From Aureliella helgolandensis (GTDB taxonomy: Bacteria > Planctomycetota > Planctomycetia > Pirellulales > Pirellulaceae), in the NCBI RefSeq assembly GCF_007752135.1, contig NZ_CP036298.1, positions 5,208,001-5,272,000 on the forward strand: a stretch of DNA of 64,000 bases, written 5' to 3'. Made by a program: the position numbers and the translations under genes. Positions 18,316 to 28,885 of this stretch are shown piece by piece. The notes beneath the pieces were generated by a model. The model was not told the DNA's origin. It was given only the letters and a program-made list of their open reading frames with translations, and searched no databases. How positions within the stretch are numbered: position 1 is the first letter of the stretch; every line of letters starts with the position of its first letter.

Positions 18316-19200
18316 TTATCGCTCGCGGCCGCCCCCTGACGTCGTGTCCGCTCGGGGAGGCCGATTCCTCAACATATTATAGGCAACCTCATCAAACACA
18401 ATGTGATAGTACAGGTATTGATTAGGGTTGGAGAAAAATGCGCTACTATTGTAATGCCCCCGATTGTTGACTTCTTGCATGAAGAAATCCAAATCAATCT
18501 GGGCTTCGACGTCGTGCGCGTATATCTGCTTTAAGCACCAGAGGAGAATGGAATCGGACCCGAAGGAATTCAGGGCAGTTACCGTCGTGCGCAAATCACC
18601 AAACAGTGTAATGATGGTTACCACCAATATCACAATATTGGTGGCCCCCAAAAGCTGAAAGGAACAGCGACGGTTTTCTTCCAGCGCCGCCTTGCTGTAC
18701 TGCTCATGATCTTGAGGGCGAAGTCGACGGATGTTTTCGAGATTATCGAGAAACACACCCTTGTCAAAACGGTCCACCAGCTCATAGGACAGCAAGTCAT
18801 GCCCCACCGTCATGTTATGGCGGACAACGGTCTCTAGATCAGCAACTGAAAAATCCCCATCGATTCCATTCAGCTTTCGGGGAACAGCGGTATCGACGGC
18901 ATCTAGCCGGGTCAGAACGTGCCGATAGAGCAGAGGTTCAATTTGAACATGCCGCAGCATCAACTCTGCAGCGTCATGCGTCGCCAAATACTTCATCCCA
19001 AAGGACATCATCCAATCGATGACGAAGTGCTCAAACCCATAGGGAACACGATGAAATACGAACTTGAAGGGAAAACACAGGAGACGCAGAAAGAAGTAGT
19101 TCACCAACAACAACGGGCGTAGTAGGACAAAATCCCACCGCCGCTTCTCCTCTGCGAACACGCGGTTCACATAGTCGCTTATGTATGGGAAAGACTGCAT
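18316..19200 (-). CDS. Unknown membrane protein, first gene of KAS III/monooxygenase cassette
   Basis: A 294-residue protein I do not recognise. Hydrophobic stretches lie at about 24-49 (VLLRPLLLVNYFFLRLLCFPF) and about 178-198 (LLGATNIVILVVTIITLFGD). Between them is a polar, acidic and His-containing region (ELMLRHVQIEPLLYRHVLTR, VVRHNMTVGHDLLSYELVDR) and after them a region with HDVEAQIDLDFFMQEVNNRG. Several His, Asp and Glu residues could form a metal site, but no known motif is matched. A basic tail (PPRADTTSGGGRER) ends the protein. It starts at ATG 19200 and leads the operon with the condensing enzyme and flavoprotein, so it probably acts on the same hydrophobic product. Confidence 0.75.
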   Translation of the reverse strand: MQSFPYISDYVNRVFAEEKRRWDFVLLRPLLLVNYFFLRLLCFPFKFVFHRVPYGFEHFVIDWMMSFGMKYLATHDAAELMLRHVQIEPLLYRHVLTRLDAVDTAVPRKLNGIDGDFSVADLETVVRHNMTVGHDLLSYELVDRFDKGVFLDNLENIRRLRPQDHEQYSKAALEENRRCSFQLLGATNIVILVVTIITLFGDLRTTVTALNSFGSDSILLWCLKQIYAHDVEAQIDLDFFMQEVNNRGHYNSSAFFSNPNQYLYYHIVFDEVAYNMLRNRPPRADTTSGGGRER

Positions 19201-19515
19201 ACTTTAGCTCACTTCAGCCCTGCGTTGCGGCAACCAAGCGGATTGCTCAACCGAACTCCAAACGCCCCAAGCCGAAACGGTAGCGTTCCGCCAACTCGCA
19301 ATGGTCAGCAGAAACGAACGGCGTGCAACCTGAAATTCGCCGGGTGCGGCAATGGATGCGCTAGGCACCCACCTTCTATCGCACCGAATCTTCCCAGGGG
19401 CAACGATTCCGTTTCAGCCGACCAACCACTCCAGTGTCCAGCCATGGAGCGTCCCGCCACCGTGATCCGAGCATTTAAAATACTCGGAGCACGTATCGTT
19501 CGGCGTCGCCCGAAA
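19201..19515. other. Intergenic region upstream of the KAS III cassette
   Basis: 315 bp between the sugar isomerase-like gene and the cassette, both on the minus strand. It presumably holds the cassette promoter. I see no gene, strong hairpin or repeat in it. Confidence 0.5.
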
Positions 19516-20265
19516 CTAAAGCAACGTCTCGAGCAGGAGTCGCAATTTACGCAATTCCCCCCGCTGTTCGAACTCTTTCATGGGAGCCATCTGAATACTG
19601 AGCGCCTGCGAGTAACCCGCACGCTGCAGCATCAGCACAAATTTCCCGTACTCAATCTCGCCTTGCCCGACCCTCACTTGCAATTGATCCGCTTTGGAAT
19701 CTCGCAGGTGGACGTGAAACACGTATGGCATGATGCGATCCAAACTTTTGGCCGCATGAGGACCGCAGTGATAGTGGCTGGGATCAAAGGTCAGACCAAG
19801 TCCCTTCACATTGTCACATAAGACCTTGACGGTATCTGGATCTTCACTGAGTCGACCAATCTGACTCTTCATAGCGACCCGCACCCCTTCGTCGGTTGCA
19901 AGGTCGACGAGACGCTGTAAGCGTTCAACCTCTTCGTTGAAGGGCGTCCCCAGCTCTCCCGAGGGAACCGTCAACGTTACAACTTTCGTCGCCTTGCCCA
20001 GTCGGCAGATCGCCGCAAACTGATCGTAGAACGCTTCGCCTTGGGCGTCGATGTGCACGTCATAGCTGCACACCTCCAGGCGGTGACTGCGTCGCGCTAA
20101 ATGGACGGCTTTGTCGAAATTGTCGTCAATCCGACTGGGGCTCAACGGAGTCCCATCCTCGCGTAACGCGATTTCGACTGTGGTAAATTCAAGATCGACA
20201 AAGGCCTCTACCACTTCGGGCATCAGCAAGTCGGGATAACAATCCGTTGAAACAGCAACATACAC
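19516..20265 (-). CDS. Sugar phosphate isomerase/epimerase-like TIM barrel
   Basis: A 249-residue protein of the xylose isomerase-like / AP endonuclease 2 TIM-barrel superfamily. Landmarks are the N-terminal strand VYVAVSTDCYPDLL, the metal-ligand type Glu/His positions in LGLTFDPSHYHCGPHA and the HVHLRDSKADQLQVRVGQGEI segment, where G-x-G-E/x-I is the usual substrate-proximal motif. The start is a GTG at 20265 with GAGGAG 8 nt upstream. Length is on the short side for the family. Such proteins isomerise or epimerise sugars or cyclitols; the exact substrate cannot be given. Confidence 0.85.
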   Translation of the reverse strand: MYVAVSTDCYPDLLMPEVVEAFVDLEFTTVEIALREDGTPLSPSRIDDNFDKAVHLARRSHRLEVCSYDVHIDAQGEAFYDQFAAICRLGKATKVVTLTVPSGELGTPFNEEVERLQRLVDLATDEGVRVAMKSQIGRLSEDPDTVKVLCDNVKGLGLTFDPSHYHCGPHAAKSLDRIMPYVFHVHLRDSKADQLQVRVGQGEIEYGKFVLMLQRAGYSQALSIQMAPMKEFEQRGELRKLRLLLETLL

Positions 20266-20555
20266 GGCTGAACTCCTCTCAGCGACCGAACTAATTCACA
20301 GAAACATGGCGTGCTTTCAGCCGTTCGCTGGTAGGCAACGAGCAACGCATGTATTTTTGCTAGCATCTATATAAGCGGCTCGCATGCACCAACTCTAGCA
20401 AACCACGCTGACCAGGGCCACGTAGAAAGCTAGATTAAGGCTCTGCAAGCCGATCCTAGAATAACTTGAGCTAGAGATCCCAAGGGTATCGCTCCAGCCC
20501 CAAAGCCGCAACATCCCGTGACCTCCCCCAAGCCGCAATTTACCCAGTATTTCTA

Positions 20556-21914
20556 CTAGGCCAGGCCGGTCAAAACTCCGTCGCCGCAGAAGTCGGGGTT
20601 CCCGAAGGAGTCGACGTCGTGCCCCATGGCCTGACAGAAGGTCATTAGCAGGCGGTTGTGAGATACCGCCCCGAAGTCCATCGCACGTCCCATCTGGAAT
20701 CCGAGTCCCCCTCCGACCAGTACGAACGGGATGTTGTTGCGCGTGTGGGAATTTCCCTTTCCTAGTTCATTCGTCCAAACCAATGTTGTGTTGTCCAACA
20801 TCGATCCTTCACCACCAGGCTCCGGCGTAGCCGCCAAACGCTTGGCTAAGTACGCGACTTGTTCGCAGTACCAAGTGTTGATGCGAATCAACTTTTCGTA
20901 GGCGTCTTCGTTGCTATCGGGCTCGTGGGATAGCCCGTGATGCCCCTCTTCAATCCCCAACCAACGCATGCGGGGTTGTCCCACGCTGTTCGTGATTTGG
21001 AACGATGCAACGCGTGCAAAGTCGGCCGCAAAACTATTGACCAGCATGTCCATCTGCATGCGAGTGATCAGAGGGATATTGTCATTGACCTCTTCAATGT
21101 TGGGCGGCAGCTCGGGAACCTTGTGGCCTGCGTCACGCTGGGCTGAATCTCCAGGTTCTGATTTGCGGGCATGCAATTCTGTTTGCAGTTCCAATTCAAT
21201 CTCGCGCACCATAGCCACGTGATCTTGGAGCATCCTGCGATCCTCGGCCCCAATCAATCTTTCCACCCGACGAAAATCTTCCGACAAGTCATCCAGGACG
21301 CTGGCCAGCAATTCCCGGTTCTTCGTCTGACCATAGAGCTTGTTAAACATTTGGTAGGGATTGTCGATCGGCGCCACCGGCTGGTTGGCTCCCGCATAGG
21401 ACATTCGCGTCCAGGTATCTGCTCGATCGGGAACCATGACCCCCATTTCGATCGACCCGAATCGCGTCTGCGTCTCGGCATTGGCTTGCAACTGATTCTT
21501 CAAATACTGGTCGACCGAGATTCCCATCGACCAACCAGCTGGCGTATCGGACCCACCCTGAATATCCCCAGGAAACAACTCGATCCCGGTCAGCAAGCAA
21601 CCGATTCCGCGCATGTGACCATCGCCATCTCCCTTGATCTGATTGCACATTCCGTGCATCGTCATCACTTGCGACTTCACCGATTCCAGCGGAGCCAAAA
21701 TCCGTTTTAGCGTAAAATCTTTGCCAGGTTCGTCGGGCCAGAAATGATCTGGAATCACGCCGTTGGGACTGAAGATAAACACCAAACGCTGCTTGCGACG
21801 CGCTGGCTTGCCGGACGCAGTAGCCAAACTCGGAAGATTGAGCATCAAATTTGCAGCCGCAGCACTAATCCCTGCAGACTTTAAAAACCGGCGTCGATTG
21901 GCGAGTGTCGTCAT
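20556..21914 (-). CDS. DUF1552-type secreted protein
   Basis: A 452-residue protein read from ATG 21914. It begins with a Tat-like signal ([20 protein letters not shown]), and continues with [18 protein letters not shown], a recognisable start of the DUF1552 family that is expanded in planctomycetes. Later landmarks include [58 protein letters not shown] and [20 protein letters not shown]. The longer frame that opens at 22172 adds 86 residues of no recognisable character and is rejected. The family has no established biochemical role; members are almost always encoded directly beside DUF1592/DUF1588/DUF1585 cytochrome c-like proteins, as here (175 bp away). Confidence 0.9.
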   Translation of the reverse strand: MTTLANRRRFLKSAGISAAAANLMLNLPSLATASGKPARRKQRLVFIFSPNGVIPDHFWPDEPGKDFTLKRILAPLESVKSQVMTMHGMCNQIKGDGDGHMRGIGCLLTGIELFPGDIQGGSDTPAGWSMGISVDQYLKNQLQANAETQTRFGSIEMGVMVPDRADTWTRMSYAGANQPVAPIDNPYQMFNKLYGQTKNRELLASVLDDLSEDFRRVERLIGAEDRRMLQDHVAMVREIELELQTELHARKSEPGDSAQRDAGHKVPELPPNIEEVNDNIPLITRMQMDMLVNSFAADFARVASFQITNSVGQPRMRWLGIEEGHHGLSHEPDSNEDAYEKLIRINTWYCEQVAYLAKRLAATPEPGGEGSMLDNTTLVWTNELGKGNSHTRNNIPFVLVGGGLGFQMGRAMDFGAVSHNRLLMTFCQAMGHDVDSFGNPDFCGDGVLTGLA

Positions 21915-22089
21915 CGAATCGTATCCTGGCGAGGCGTAATGGGGAGGGTAGGTGGTGGGACAATTCAACTCTATTGAACGCAGCCTTGCGCCCCCACGCA
22001 TCGCGCCATGGAAGCCGCAAGTGAAAATCTCCGCCCTATTGGCAGTTCGCCAATACCGGTGGATATCTACGTTCACTAAGGTTGGCTTG

Positions 22090-24660
22090 CTATTCAGCGG
22101 TATCGGGGGTCTGCTGGGCAGGCTCCCGTTCTCTTGCCGCATCCTCTGCGGCCATGACCGCGATTTCAACAATCAACTGGCGGATGCTGAAATCACTTTC
22201 ACGAAACGTGGTGGTCAATTCCTCTAAGGCGGTCGGCCGAAGTGCCGCTGGCGGTTGCTTCACAAAGTGCTGAAAGGCTTTGCTGACAAACGCCCGCTGG
22301 GCGTCCTCGCTCTCGGTGAGGAAAGCAGAGAGGCCCGCCGCGTCAATGAATTCTACCGTTTTTCCAGACCGAATTGTATAGCTTCCCTGGGAATTGATCG
22401 GCTTTTGTTTTTCATCGACACGAAAACGTCCAACCGCGTCATAATTTTCCAGCGTAAAACCAAGTCCGTTGATCTTCACATGACAAACCTGGCAACTTTC
22501 CGGGCTTGTTTGCAATGCAACACGTTCACGGGTCGTCAAATCGGGATGCAAATCGGGGCTCAACGGCGTAAACGCCTCATTCGGGGGGCGAAGTGTTCGT
22601 CCCAGCACATAGCGAATAAGAAACACCCCGCGGTGGATGGGAGAAGTACTATCGTGATAGGCCAGGCCGCTCATCAAATAGGGGTGGGTTAAGAGGCCAA
22701 ACCGGTGCTGATCGTCGGCTACACTACGCTGCAGTTGGCTGTGGCGGACGGAGTCCCATTTTAGCCCCACAAGATGCTTGGCCCCTTGTTCCCCCCCCGT
22801 TGCCTCAGAATCGTCGGCTGCAGATTCCTCAGCTGCGGGCGGTGAATCACTGCCTGGCTCTGCTTGGCTCTGCAAGTCAGCTGCCGGCGCCTCGTCCACG
22901 CGAGCAGTCGCAGGTTGCCATGTCTCACCATAGAAATTTGCTAGCCGGGGCGTTGTAAATGCCCAATCCGCGTTGAACAGTTGCCGATAGTCGTCCGACT
23001 CGCCCCAGACAACCTCTTCCAAAAACAAGTCCAACGACCGCTGCAGATCGACCGCCAATTCCTTGTCAAATCCAGGAAATAACTCGTCGCTCTTGGACAG
23101 TTCCTGAAGATGAGCCAAATTCAGCCATTCGATCATCATCTCGTGAGTCTTGGCATAGACCCGATAGTCTTGCAGATGCCCCCACACGTAATTACGAATC
23201 TGCTCCCGCGTTGCAAACTTTTGTTCCGCAACCAGTTTGAGTAGCGTCTTGTCGGTGGGCAGAGAATCGTACAGCACAAGTGCCAAGCGATTGGCAGCGC
23301 GTCGCGATGGAGTGCAATCACCATCCAACGTCGGATACAAGAACAGTGGTGATTTGAGACACAACAACACCACTCGCTTAATCGCTTCTGCATCCCCCGG
23401 TTCAGCATCAACCTGCCGCTCTACATGCCGCTGCCGCAGGTCATCCGTCAGCTCTCGTCGAAAGGCGGCTTGGACAATCTCCGCTAAAAAGTTCTTGAGT
23501 TGCTGGCGATTCTCATTGGGTTCCTTGCGATGACGCCGTTCGTACTCAGGCCATAATTCAGCGGCAGCAATTTCGGCAAACTCCACTGCGGCCATGGTCG
23601 TCGACTCATCCCACGCCCGGTTCACCGCAATCCCTCGTTCGAAGCCGTAACTGCGGTCGTCCGGCGGCAATTCCGCCTGAAGCGCATAGCTTGGCGGGGC
23701 CCACTCGTGGACGAGATTACGCGTGGGAATCACCTGTTCGATACCATCTGGGGGCACCCATCGCAGCGAGAATCGCGCTGGTGGAATTTCGGTTTTTCGG
23801 TCGCGTTGAACAAACGCGATCGAGATCGGATAGACCCGCCCCGCCACCAGCGTCATCGCCCGACGAAACTCCGTTTTCTCACCCGACTGGACGTGGTTGT
23901 CAATCAACTGCCGACCTCGGCGGCCGAAATCAAGCGTAAAGGAGCAGGTGCTATCGACGACGAGCTCATAGCGTCCAGTGACATCCGCCACGACGCCCCC
24001 CTCCCACTGAATCGCAAAGGATTTCGCTTCAATGCCCTCGCCGGGGCTGTCATGCCCAAAATCAAAGTCGAGGAAGGGATCAATGCGCTCGATTTTTCGA
24101 TTTTCATCGCGGCGACGATCCCCCGCAAAATACTCAGCCTTCAGACCATGTTTATCGCTTGCTCGGGTCACGCCATCGAATAGCGCGTAGAGGTCAGCAA
24201 TACTCTGCTGCAATTGATTGGCAGTTAAGCGCGCCAGCGCTTGCCTTGGTGGACGATTGCGGAGCTGAGCCGCTTCACTGTAGAAAGCGAAGTGGATGTA
24301 CTCGGCTACCGCAGCCGCTTCCTCGCCGACGCACGCCTCGGGTTCCCCCTCAGGCATGGTATCGATAATTAGCTGAGCCAACTGTCCACTCGAATCATCA
24401 CCTACCAAAGCGTTCGGGTAGGCACCTTCGACTCCCTCGCCGACCGCTCCATGACAGTCCGCACAGCTGGCTCCATAAATCGACTTTCCCAACTGGAGTT
24501 GAGGAGAGAGTTCCGCTTCCACCTCGCTGGGGACCGTCGACGGGATGGGCGTTGCTTGAGCCTCACCCTCATCTGCTCGAAGCAGCGGAGCGTGCAGCGC
24601 AACGATCAAAAGCAGACTAGCCAGTTGCAGAAGGGACTCAGGACGTTCTTTTCGCATCAT
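22090..24660 (-). CDS. DUF1592/1588/1585 protein with cytochrome c and PA14 domains
   Basis: A planctomycete-type secreted protein of about 856 residues, read from ATG 24660 (a second ATG follows directly). Order: signal peptide to about residue 28; a cytochrome c-like heme site CADCH near residue 64; a DUF1587-like segment ([20 protein letters not shown]); an inserted PA14-like beta domain around 175-320 ([28 protein letters not shown]); then DUF1595/DUF1592 ([20 protein letters not shown]), DUF1588 ([20 protein letters not shown], with [20 protein letters not shown] and a second CxxCH, CQVCH) and DUF1585 at the end. PA14 suggests carbohydrate binding. It precedes the DUF1552 gene on the same strand, the usual arrangement. 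Function is unproven. Confidence 0.9.
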   Translation of the reverse strand: MMRKERPESLLQLASLLLIVALHAPLLRADEGEAQATPIPSTVPSEVEAELSPQLQLGKSIYGASCADCHGAVGEGVEGAYPNALVGDDSSGQLAQLIIDTMPEGEPEACVGEEAAAVAEYIHFAFYSEAAQLRNRPPRQALARLTANQLQQSIADLYALFDGVTRASDKHGLKAEYFAGDRRRDENRKIERIDPFLDFDFGHDSPGEGIEAKSFAIQWEGGVVADVTGRYELVVDSTCSFTLDFGRRGRQLIDNHVQSGEKTEFRRAMTLVAGRVYPISIAFVQRDRKTEIPPARFSLRWVPPDGIEQVIPTRNLVHEWAPPSYALQAELPPDDRSYGFERGIAVNRAWDESTTMAAVEFAEIAAAELWPEYERRHRKEPNENRQQLKNFLAEIVQAAFRRELTDDLRQRHVERQVDAEPGDAEAIKRVVLLCLKSPLFLYPTLDGDCTPSRRAANRLALVLYDSLPTDKTLLKLVAEQKFATREQIRNYVWGHLQDYRVYAKTHEMMIEWLNLAHLQELSKSDELFPGFDKELAVDLQRSLDLFLEEVVWGESDDYRQLFNADWAFTTPRLANFYGETWQPATARVDEAPAADLQSQAEPGSDSPPAAEESAADDSEATGGEQGAKHLVGLKWDSVRHSQLQRSVADDQHRFGLLTHPYLMSGLAYHDSTSPIHRGVFLIRYVLGRTLRPPNEAFTPLSPDLHPDLTTRERVALQTSPESCQVCHVKINGLGFTLENYDAVGRFRVDEKQKPINSQGSYTIRSGKTVEFIDAAGLSAFLTESEDAQRAFVSKAFQHFVKQPPAALRPTALEELTTTFRESDFSIRQLIVEIAVMAAEDAAREREPAQQTPDTAE

Positions 24661-25421
24661 ACACACAGCGTTGAGGTTAGTAGGATAGGGCTGCAACTCC
24701 AGAGCTAAGTGCGAAATCGCAGCAAACGCGCGAGGAGCACCGCCTTGCCGCCGAGCATGCAAACCGTCAGCTTCAGGTAAGCCAACGCGACGGGCTATGC
24801 AATTCTCGAAGGGAAAAGCGATCGCTGCAATTGGGGTAGGTTCTCACGAGGTGAGGTAAAGGTGCAGCATCGCCCACATACTAGTGGGGGAGGTAGGCTG
24901 AAGGTCCTTACTTTGCCATTCGGACTTTCACTCCAGCCATTATACCCAAGAGCACAGCTGAATTCCATTCCGCGCTCCCGAACCACCAGGAACCGCAAGC
25001 AGGCACCTTCCGATCGTTGCAAGCGGGGGACGCAGTTCATTTACCACGTCTCTGCCGGTCGCCAATGGAGTCGGTGAACGCCCCCTCAAACCAGAGTATC
25101 CCGTAAAGACCGGTTCTCGAGATGGTCCCAGTCGCCCAGCCGACCAATCTCGCGAGGCACCGTGGGGGGACGGGGGACAACCGGAGAGACCACAGACAAT
25201 CTGGTCAGGAACCGATCGCACAGACTCATCTCGCCCTCAAGGGGTCTATCCGTGCTCCGTATCTACAGGGGAGGCTGAGCTACGGAAGTGGGCGGTGTTG
25301 CTAGGGCACTTGGCCTAAAGCACAAACGGACAGGCGGCAGTGCCGCCTGCTGGCAGGTTGCCGCACAGGAGTAGCACGATGACTATCGACGTTGCCAGTG
25401 TGGCTAAACCGCAACAGCGCA
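24661..25421. other. 761-bp region without a recognisable gene, with a 19-bp palindrome
   Basis: It separates the DUF1592 gene start from the end of the ABC exporter operon. CAGGCGGCA (25331-25339) is followed after one base by its exact complement TGCCGCCTG (25341-25349); on the minus strand this can form a hairpin 73 nt past the ATPase stop and may be its terminator. Short frames here (for example 24940-25221, minus) show no family features. Confidence 0.5.
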
Positions 25422-26255
25422 CTAAGCCTTGATGCGTCCATCCTCCAGATGGATGGTGGAATCGCACGCGGCGGCGATCGATTCATCGTGCGTCACCATG
25501 ACGATCGTCAGGCCACGCTCTCGGTTGAGTTCAGCCAAGAGGTCGAGGATTTGGGCGCCGGTCTCTCGATCGAGGTTCCCCGTAGGCTCATCGGCTAGCA
25601 GCAAATCAGGTTCAGCAATCAAGGCTCTGGCGATAGCTGCCCGCTGCATCTCTCCACCGGAGAGTTCGCGTGGCTTGTGGTGCATGCGATGCGCGAGGCC
25701 CACACGTGTCAACAACTCCGTGGCGCGTTTCTTGATCTGCGCCCGATTCTTGAGATAGCCAAAGAAGCCTTCTTGAATCATCATCGGCATCAGAACATTC
25801 TGATAAGCCGAGACTTCGGGCAACAGATGATAAAACTGGAAGATCATCCCCAATTGATTATTGCGAAATCGATCGCGGCGGCGTCGCGGGAGCTGATCAA
25901 TCCGTTCGCCATCAAAGTAGATCTCTCCAGCATCAGGCGCATCGAGTGTACCGAGCAGATGCAACAGAGTACTCTTGCCGGATCCACTTTGCCCAAGGAT
26001 AGCTGTAGTCCTACCCGCCACCGCCGTAAAATCGCAGCCCTTCAGTACGGGAACCGCATGCTTGTTCTTGCGATAGGTCTTGTAGAGCTGCCTTGCTTCT
26101 AGGACGTAGGGAGTCGCCAGTTTCAAAGGTGTACGGCCGCTACTGGACTGCGACTCCACACCCTCGCCCGGCACGGGTGCTTCATTAAAATCGACCCGTC
26201 GACGTGGTTGTACGGCACCTGTGGGATTGGAATCCATTTTCAGTTCACTATTCAT
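25422..26255 (-). CDS. LolD/MacB-type ABC transporter ATP-binding protein
   Basis: A 277-residue ATPase of the LolD/MacB/FtsE class that powers a lipoprotein- or substrate-extracting exporter at the inner membrane. Walker A GQSGSGKST lies at about 88-96, the signature LSGGEMQRAAIARAL near 195-209, Walker B LLLADEPTGNL near 213-223, then the H-loop VMVTHDESIA. The preferred start, ATG 26255, overlaps the permease stop by 8 nt (ATGAATAG). The N-terminus is about 45 residues longer than E. coli LolD, polar and low in complexity. The partner permease is encoded just upstream. Confidence 0.92.
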   Translation of the reverse strand: MNSELKMDSNPTGAVQPRRRVDFNEAPVPGEGVESQSSSGRTPLKLATPYVLEARQLYKTYRKNKHAVPVLKGCDFTAVAGRTTAILGQSGSGKSTLLHLLGTLDAPDAGEIYFDGERIDQLPRRRRDRFRNNQLGMIFQFYHLLPEVSAYQNVLMPMMIQEGFFGYLKNRAQIKKRATELLTRVGLAHRMHHKPRELSGGEMQRAAIARALIAEPDLLLADEPTGNLDRETGAQILDLLAELNRERGLTIVMVTHDESIAAACDSTIHLEDGRIKA

Positions 26256-27987
26256 AACGAAGGGCCTCGACGGGGTGCATGCGCGCGGCGCGGATGGAAG
26301 GGAGAACACTTGCCATGACAGCGATCAACACTGCCCCAATCACGACCCAAACCACCATTGCAGGATGGACGATTGTGGGGATAGTATCGAAGTAATACAC
26401 GGTGGGATCAAACACTTCTCGTCCGGTGATGCGTTCTAACACATCCGCGATGTTGTTGATGTAAGCAACAAAAACTAAACCAGCCACTGCGCCTACGCCG
26501 GCTCCAAAGGCGCCCAGCAGGACTCCGTAGCCCAAAAAGATGGTGGCGATGCCACTGCCGCTTGCGCCCAACGATTTCAACACGCCAATGTCCTTGGTCT
26601 TTTCCACCACAATCATAAAAAAGGTGGCCAAAATCCCAAATCCTGCGACGGCAATAATCAGAAACAACAAGATATTCAGGATGGTGGTTTCCATCTCGAC
26701 TGCGGCCAGAAGTGCGCCTTGCAGGTCCCGCCAGGTGTTGACTTGAATGCCAAGCTGGATTGGGAACTTTGCGCGAAGTTTATCGCGAACTAAATTGAGA
26801 TCGGCCCCGTCTCTCAACTTGAGCTGAATCGAGCTGATCGCTCCTTGCATGCCGCGATGGCGTTGAAGAGTTTCCAGAGGTACGAATGCAAAGGTCGCAT
26901 CGTACTCGCTCATCTTGCTCTCGTAAAAATCGACGACGGTGAACCGTGAATTGATCGCTCTAGGTGTCGAGCCCGCCGAGGGGAAAGTAACTTGAACATC
27001 ATCGCCTGGCTGGGCAAAGTAATAGTCGGTGACCTCCCCACCAGCGTTGCGGTAGCGGGTCGAACCAATACTTATACCAAGGACGATCCCTTCGTGTTGA
27101 TCAACTTCGGGATCAAACTTGCGAGCTTCACCACCACCGGTAGAAACCACTGCGTCAAACTGTGGAGCCAAGGCCGGCGCGCCACTGGAGGAAGTCTCAA
27201 CCGCCAACGGCTCCGCCGTTTCCGCAGATGGGGAAAGCCCTGCAGGAATCTCCGGGAACTCGATAGTCGACGCCAGTAGTGAGCTGTCCTCGCCGCTGAC
27301 GGGCTCTTGATCGGTACCGACGGTCGAGGACGTTGAGTTCGATAAGCCATCCAGATCAGCTGGCGGTACTCGCGACGGTCGTCCATCAACGACCGCTACT
27401 TCATCCAGCATGCTCCTGAGCTCTTCGTTGCGTTTTTTTTCGGATTCAATCTGTTGAGTAAGTGCGGCCAACTGCTTTTTGCGTGCAGCCATTGAGCGGC
27501 GATACTCCCAACCCGACTTGGGGAAATCGGGACGGTCGACACCATATCCCGATTCACGCAACACGAAATCCAGTTGCTTTCGGTTGTCGGGATGCATCAA
27601 AAATTTGCTGAAATCGCTGACCTTGGAATAGGTGTCGGTATCGATCCCAATCAGGTTAATCTGCTGGGTCCGCGTCTCACCACGATGGTCAATTGAGACC
27701 ATGGCAGGAACGTGGACGACGGCTGTCAAGCCGACCAGATCATCACCGACCGTTTGCCGGATCTCTTGCTGAATGGCGTAGTGATTTCCAATTCCATTGG
27801 TGTTCTGGCTCTCGACAACCACATCCGACAAAATGCCATGCATCCTGTCTTGCATTTCAGTGGTGAAGCCGTCCATCACACTATTGACGACGATCAACGT
27901 CGCTACACCAAGCATGACGCTGATCACAGAAGCTAAGGCGATGTAACGCGTGCGGAGATATCGCCAACATAAGAGCCATCGGTACAT
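26248..27987 (-). CDS. LolC/LolE/MacB-type ABC transporter permease with large insertion
   Basis: A 579-residue FtsX-type permease. TM1 follows a short cytoplasmic start (YLRTRYIALASVISVMLGVA), then a periplasmic MacB-PCD-like domain, and three C-terminal helices (LLFLIIAVAGFGILATFFMI; IFLGYGVLLGAFGAGVGAVA; AMVVWVVIGAVLIAVMASVL), ending in the family motif SIRAARMHPVEALRYE. E. coli LolC and LolE are about 400 residues (recalled). The extra length is mainly at residues about 165-290: a coiled-coil segment (KKQLAALTQQIESEKKRNEE) followed by a Ser/Pro-rich, acidic linker. It forms an operon with the ATPase. Lipoprotein release is the best guess, but MacB-like efflux is not excluded. Confidence 0.87.
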   Translation of the reverse strand: MYRWLLCWRYLRTRYIALASVISVMLGVATLIVVNSVMDGFTTEMQDRMHGILSDVVVESQNTNGIGNHYAIQQEIRQTVGDDLVGLTAVVHVPAMVSIDHRGETRTQQINLIGIDTDTYSKVSDFSKFLMHPDNRKQLDFVLRESGYGVDRPDFPKSGWEYRRSMAARKKQLAALTQQIESEKKRNEELRSMLDEVAVVDGRPSRVPPADLDGLSNSTSSTVGTDQEPVSGEDSSLLASTIEFPEIPAGLSPSAETAEPLAVETSSSGAPALAPQFDAVVSTGGGEARKFDPEVDQHEGIVLGISIGSTRYRNAGGEVTDYYFAQPGDDVQVTFPSAGSTPRAINSRFTVVDFYESKMSEYDATFAFVPLETLQRHRGMQGAISSIQLKLRDGADLNLVRDKLRAKFPIQLGIQVNTWRDLQGALLAAVEMETTILNILLFLIIAVAGFGILATFFMIVVEKTKDIGVLKSLGASGSGIATIFLGYGVLLGAFGAGVGAVAGLVFVAYINNIADVLERITGREVFDPTVYYFDTIPTIVHPAMVVWVVIGAVLIAVMASVLPSIRAARMHPVEALRYE

Positions 27988-28371
27988 TCAGCCATCCTTA
28001 GCTGTGAAGTCGTCCAATCCAGTTTTACTTCAGATAGGGCAGGAGACGCCAAATGCGAATTTCACCAGCTATCGAAGCGTTGAGGGCACACTGGCCTGCA
28101 ACGCGAAGTCTAGCTAGATTTTCTGCCTAGGCAAACGGCAATCTTCTCCAGAGCGACTGTAAAAAACGGACCATTCCGGCTGGAATTAAGGAAATATCGG
28201 GAACGCTCGGAGTCTGGGCAATCTTACCAGCCCAAACGGTCTCTGTGTTCGACAAACAGCCTGCTGCAGAATTACCGGCAACGACACGGCGTGGTACGGT
28301 GAGTTGATGGGCGGCAGGTCACTAGCCAACTAACCAACTACCCAACATCGCTCAATTCCAAACCGGGAGTC
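27988..28371. other. Intergenic region upstream of the ABC exporter operon
   Basis: 384 bp, presumably with the exporter promoter (minus). I see no gene or notable repeat. Confidence 0.45.
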
Positions 28372-28779
28372 TCAGGAGGCCGGGTCTTGCTGCTCCGTCC
28401 CTAGAGTTCGCCGCGCCGCCTCGGGTAGTGCCCTTCGATAGCCGGCCCATGAAGAGCAAGCGTCGAGCATGGCGAGGAGAATGCAACCCAACAGCATTAC
28501 AACGATAGCGCACCACAGCAGCATCCACCCTTGGCCGTGAGGAACCAAACCGGCAGTGGCAATCAATACTCCAATCACAGCAATGAGCCAATTGTTCAAC
28601 CAACGCACCCAATGCTGGACTTTGGCCCAACGAGCGATCGAACGCCGAGAATCTTCGGCGAGTTCCCCGTCACTCGACCAATCGGGCGTCTGCAAACGCG
28701 ACAGCCCAAAACTACATGCGAGCAGCAAGCCGCCCCCGGTCAGGCAAAAAAGTAATTCCAACACCAACTCCCTTTTCAT
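28372..28779 (-). CDS. Small membrane protein, unknown function
   Basis: A 135-residue hydrophobic protein read from ATG 28779; an upstream in-frame ATG at 28803 adds 8 residues. Three predicted membrane helices by eye: LELLFCLTGGGLLLACSFGL, LIAVIGVLIATAGLVPHG, and LLWCAIVVMLLGCILLAML. The first loop is acidic (DWSSDGELAEDSRR). The C-terminus is polar with RRALPEAARRTLG. I do not recognise the family. It lies on the same strand as the ABC exporter genes but 384 bp downstream of the exporter start, so it is not part of that operon. Confidence 0.7.
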   Translation of the reverse strand: MKRELVLELLFCLTGGGLLLACSFGLSRLQTPDWSSDGELAEDSRRSIARWAKVQHWVRWLNNWLIAVIGVLIATAGLVPHGQGWMLLWCAIVVMLLGCILLAMLDACSSWAGYRRALPEAARRTLGTEQQDPAS

Positions 28780-28885
28780 ATTGCGAGACAGGTTGCATGC
28801 CATTGGAACATAACTACTGGGGCCGCTGGAGCGGAACGAACGCTAAATCCCAGAAGATGCCACGATTTATCCCTCCGCCACTCCA

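Noticed and set aside
20937-21710. Plus-strand frames of 69-179 codons
   Set aside because: Antisense to the DUF1552 gene; no start signals or domain pattern.
21915-22172. N-terminal extension of the DUF1552 frame
   Set aside because: 86 residues without family similarity before a proper Tat-like signal start.
24795-25221. Minus-strand frames of 81-93 codons
   Set aside because: No recognisable protein features; Pro/Arg-rich translation as expected from noncoding GC-rich DNA.
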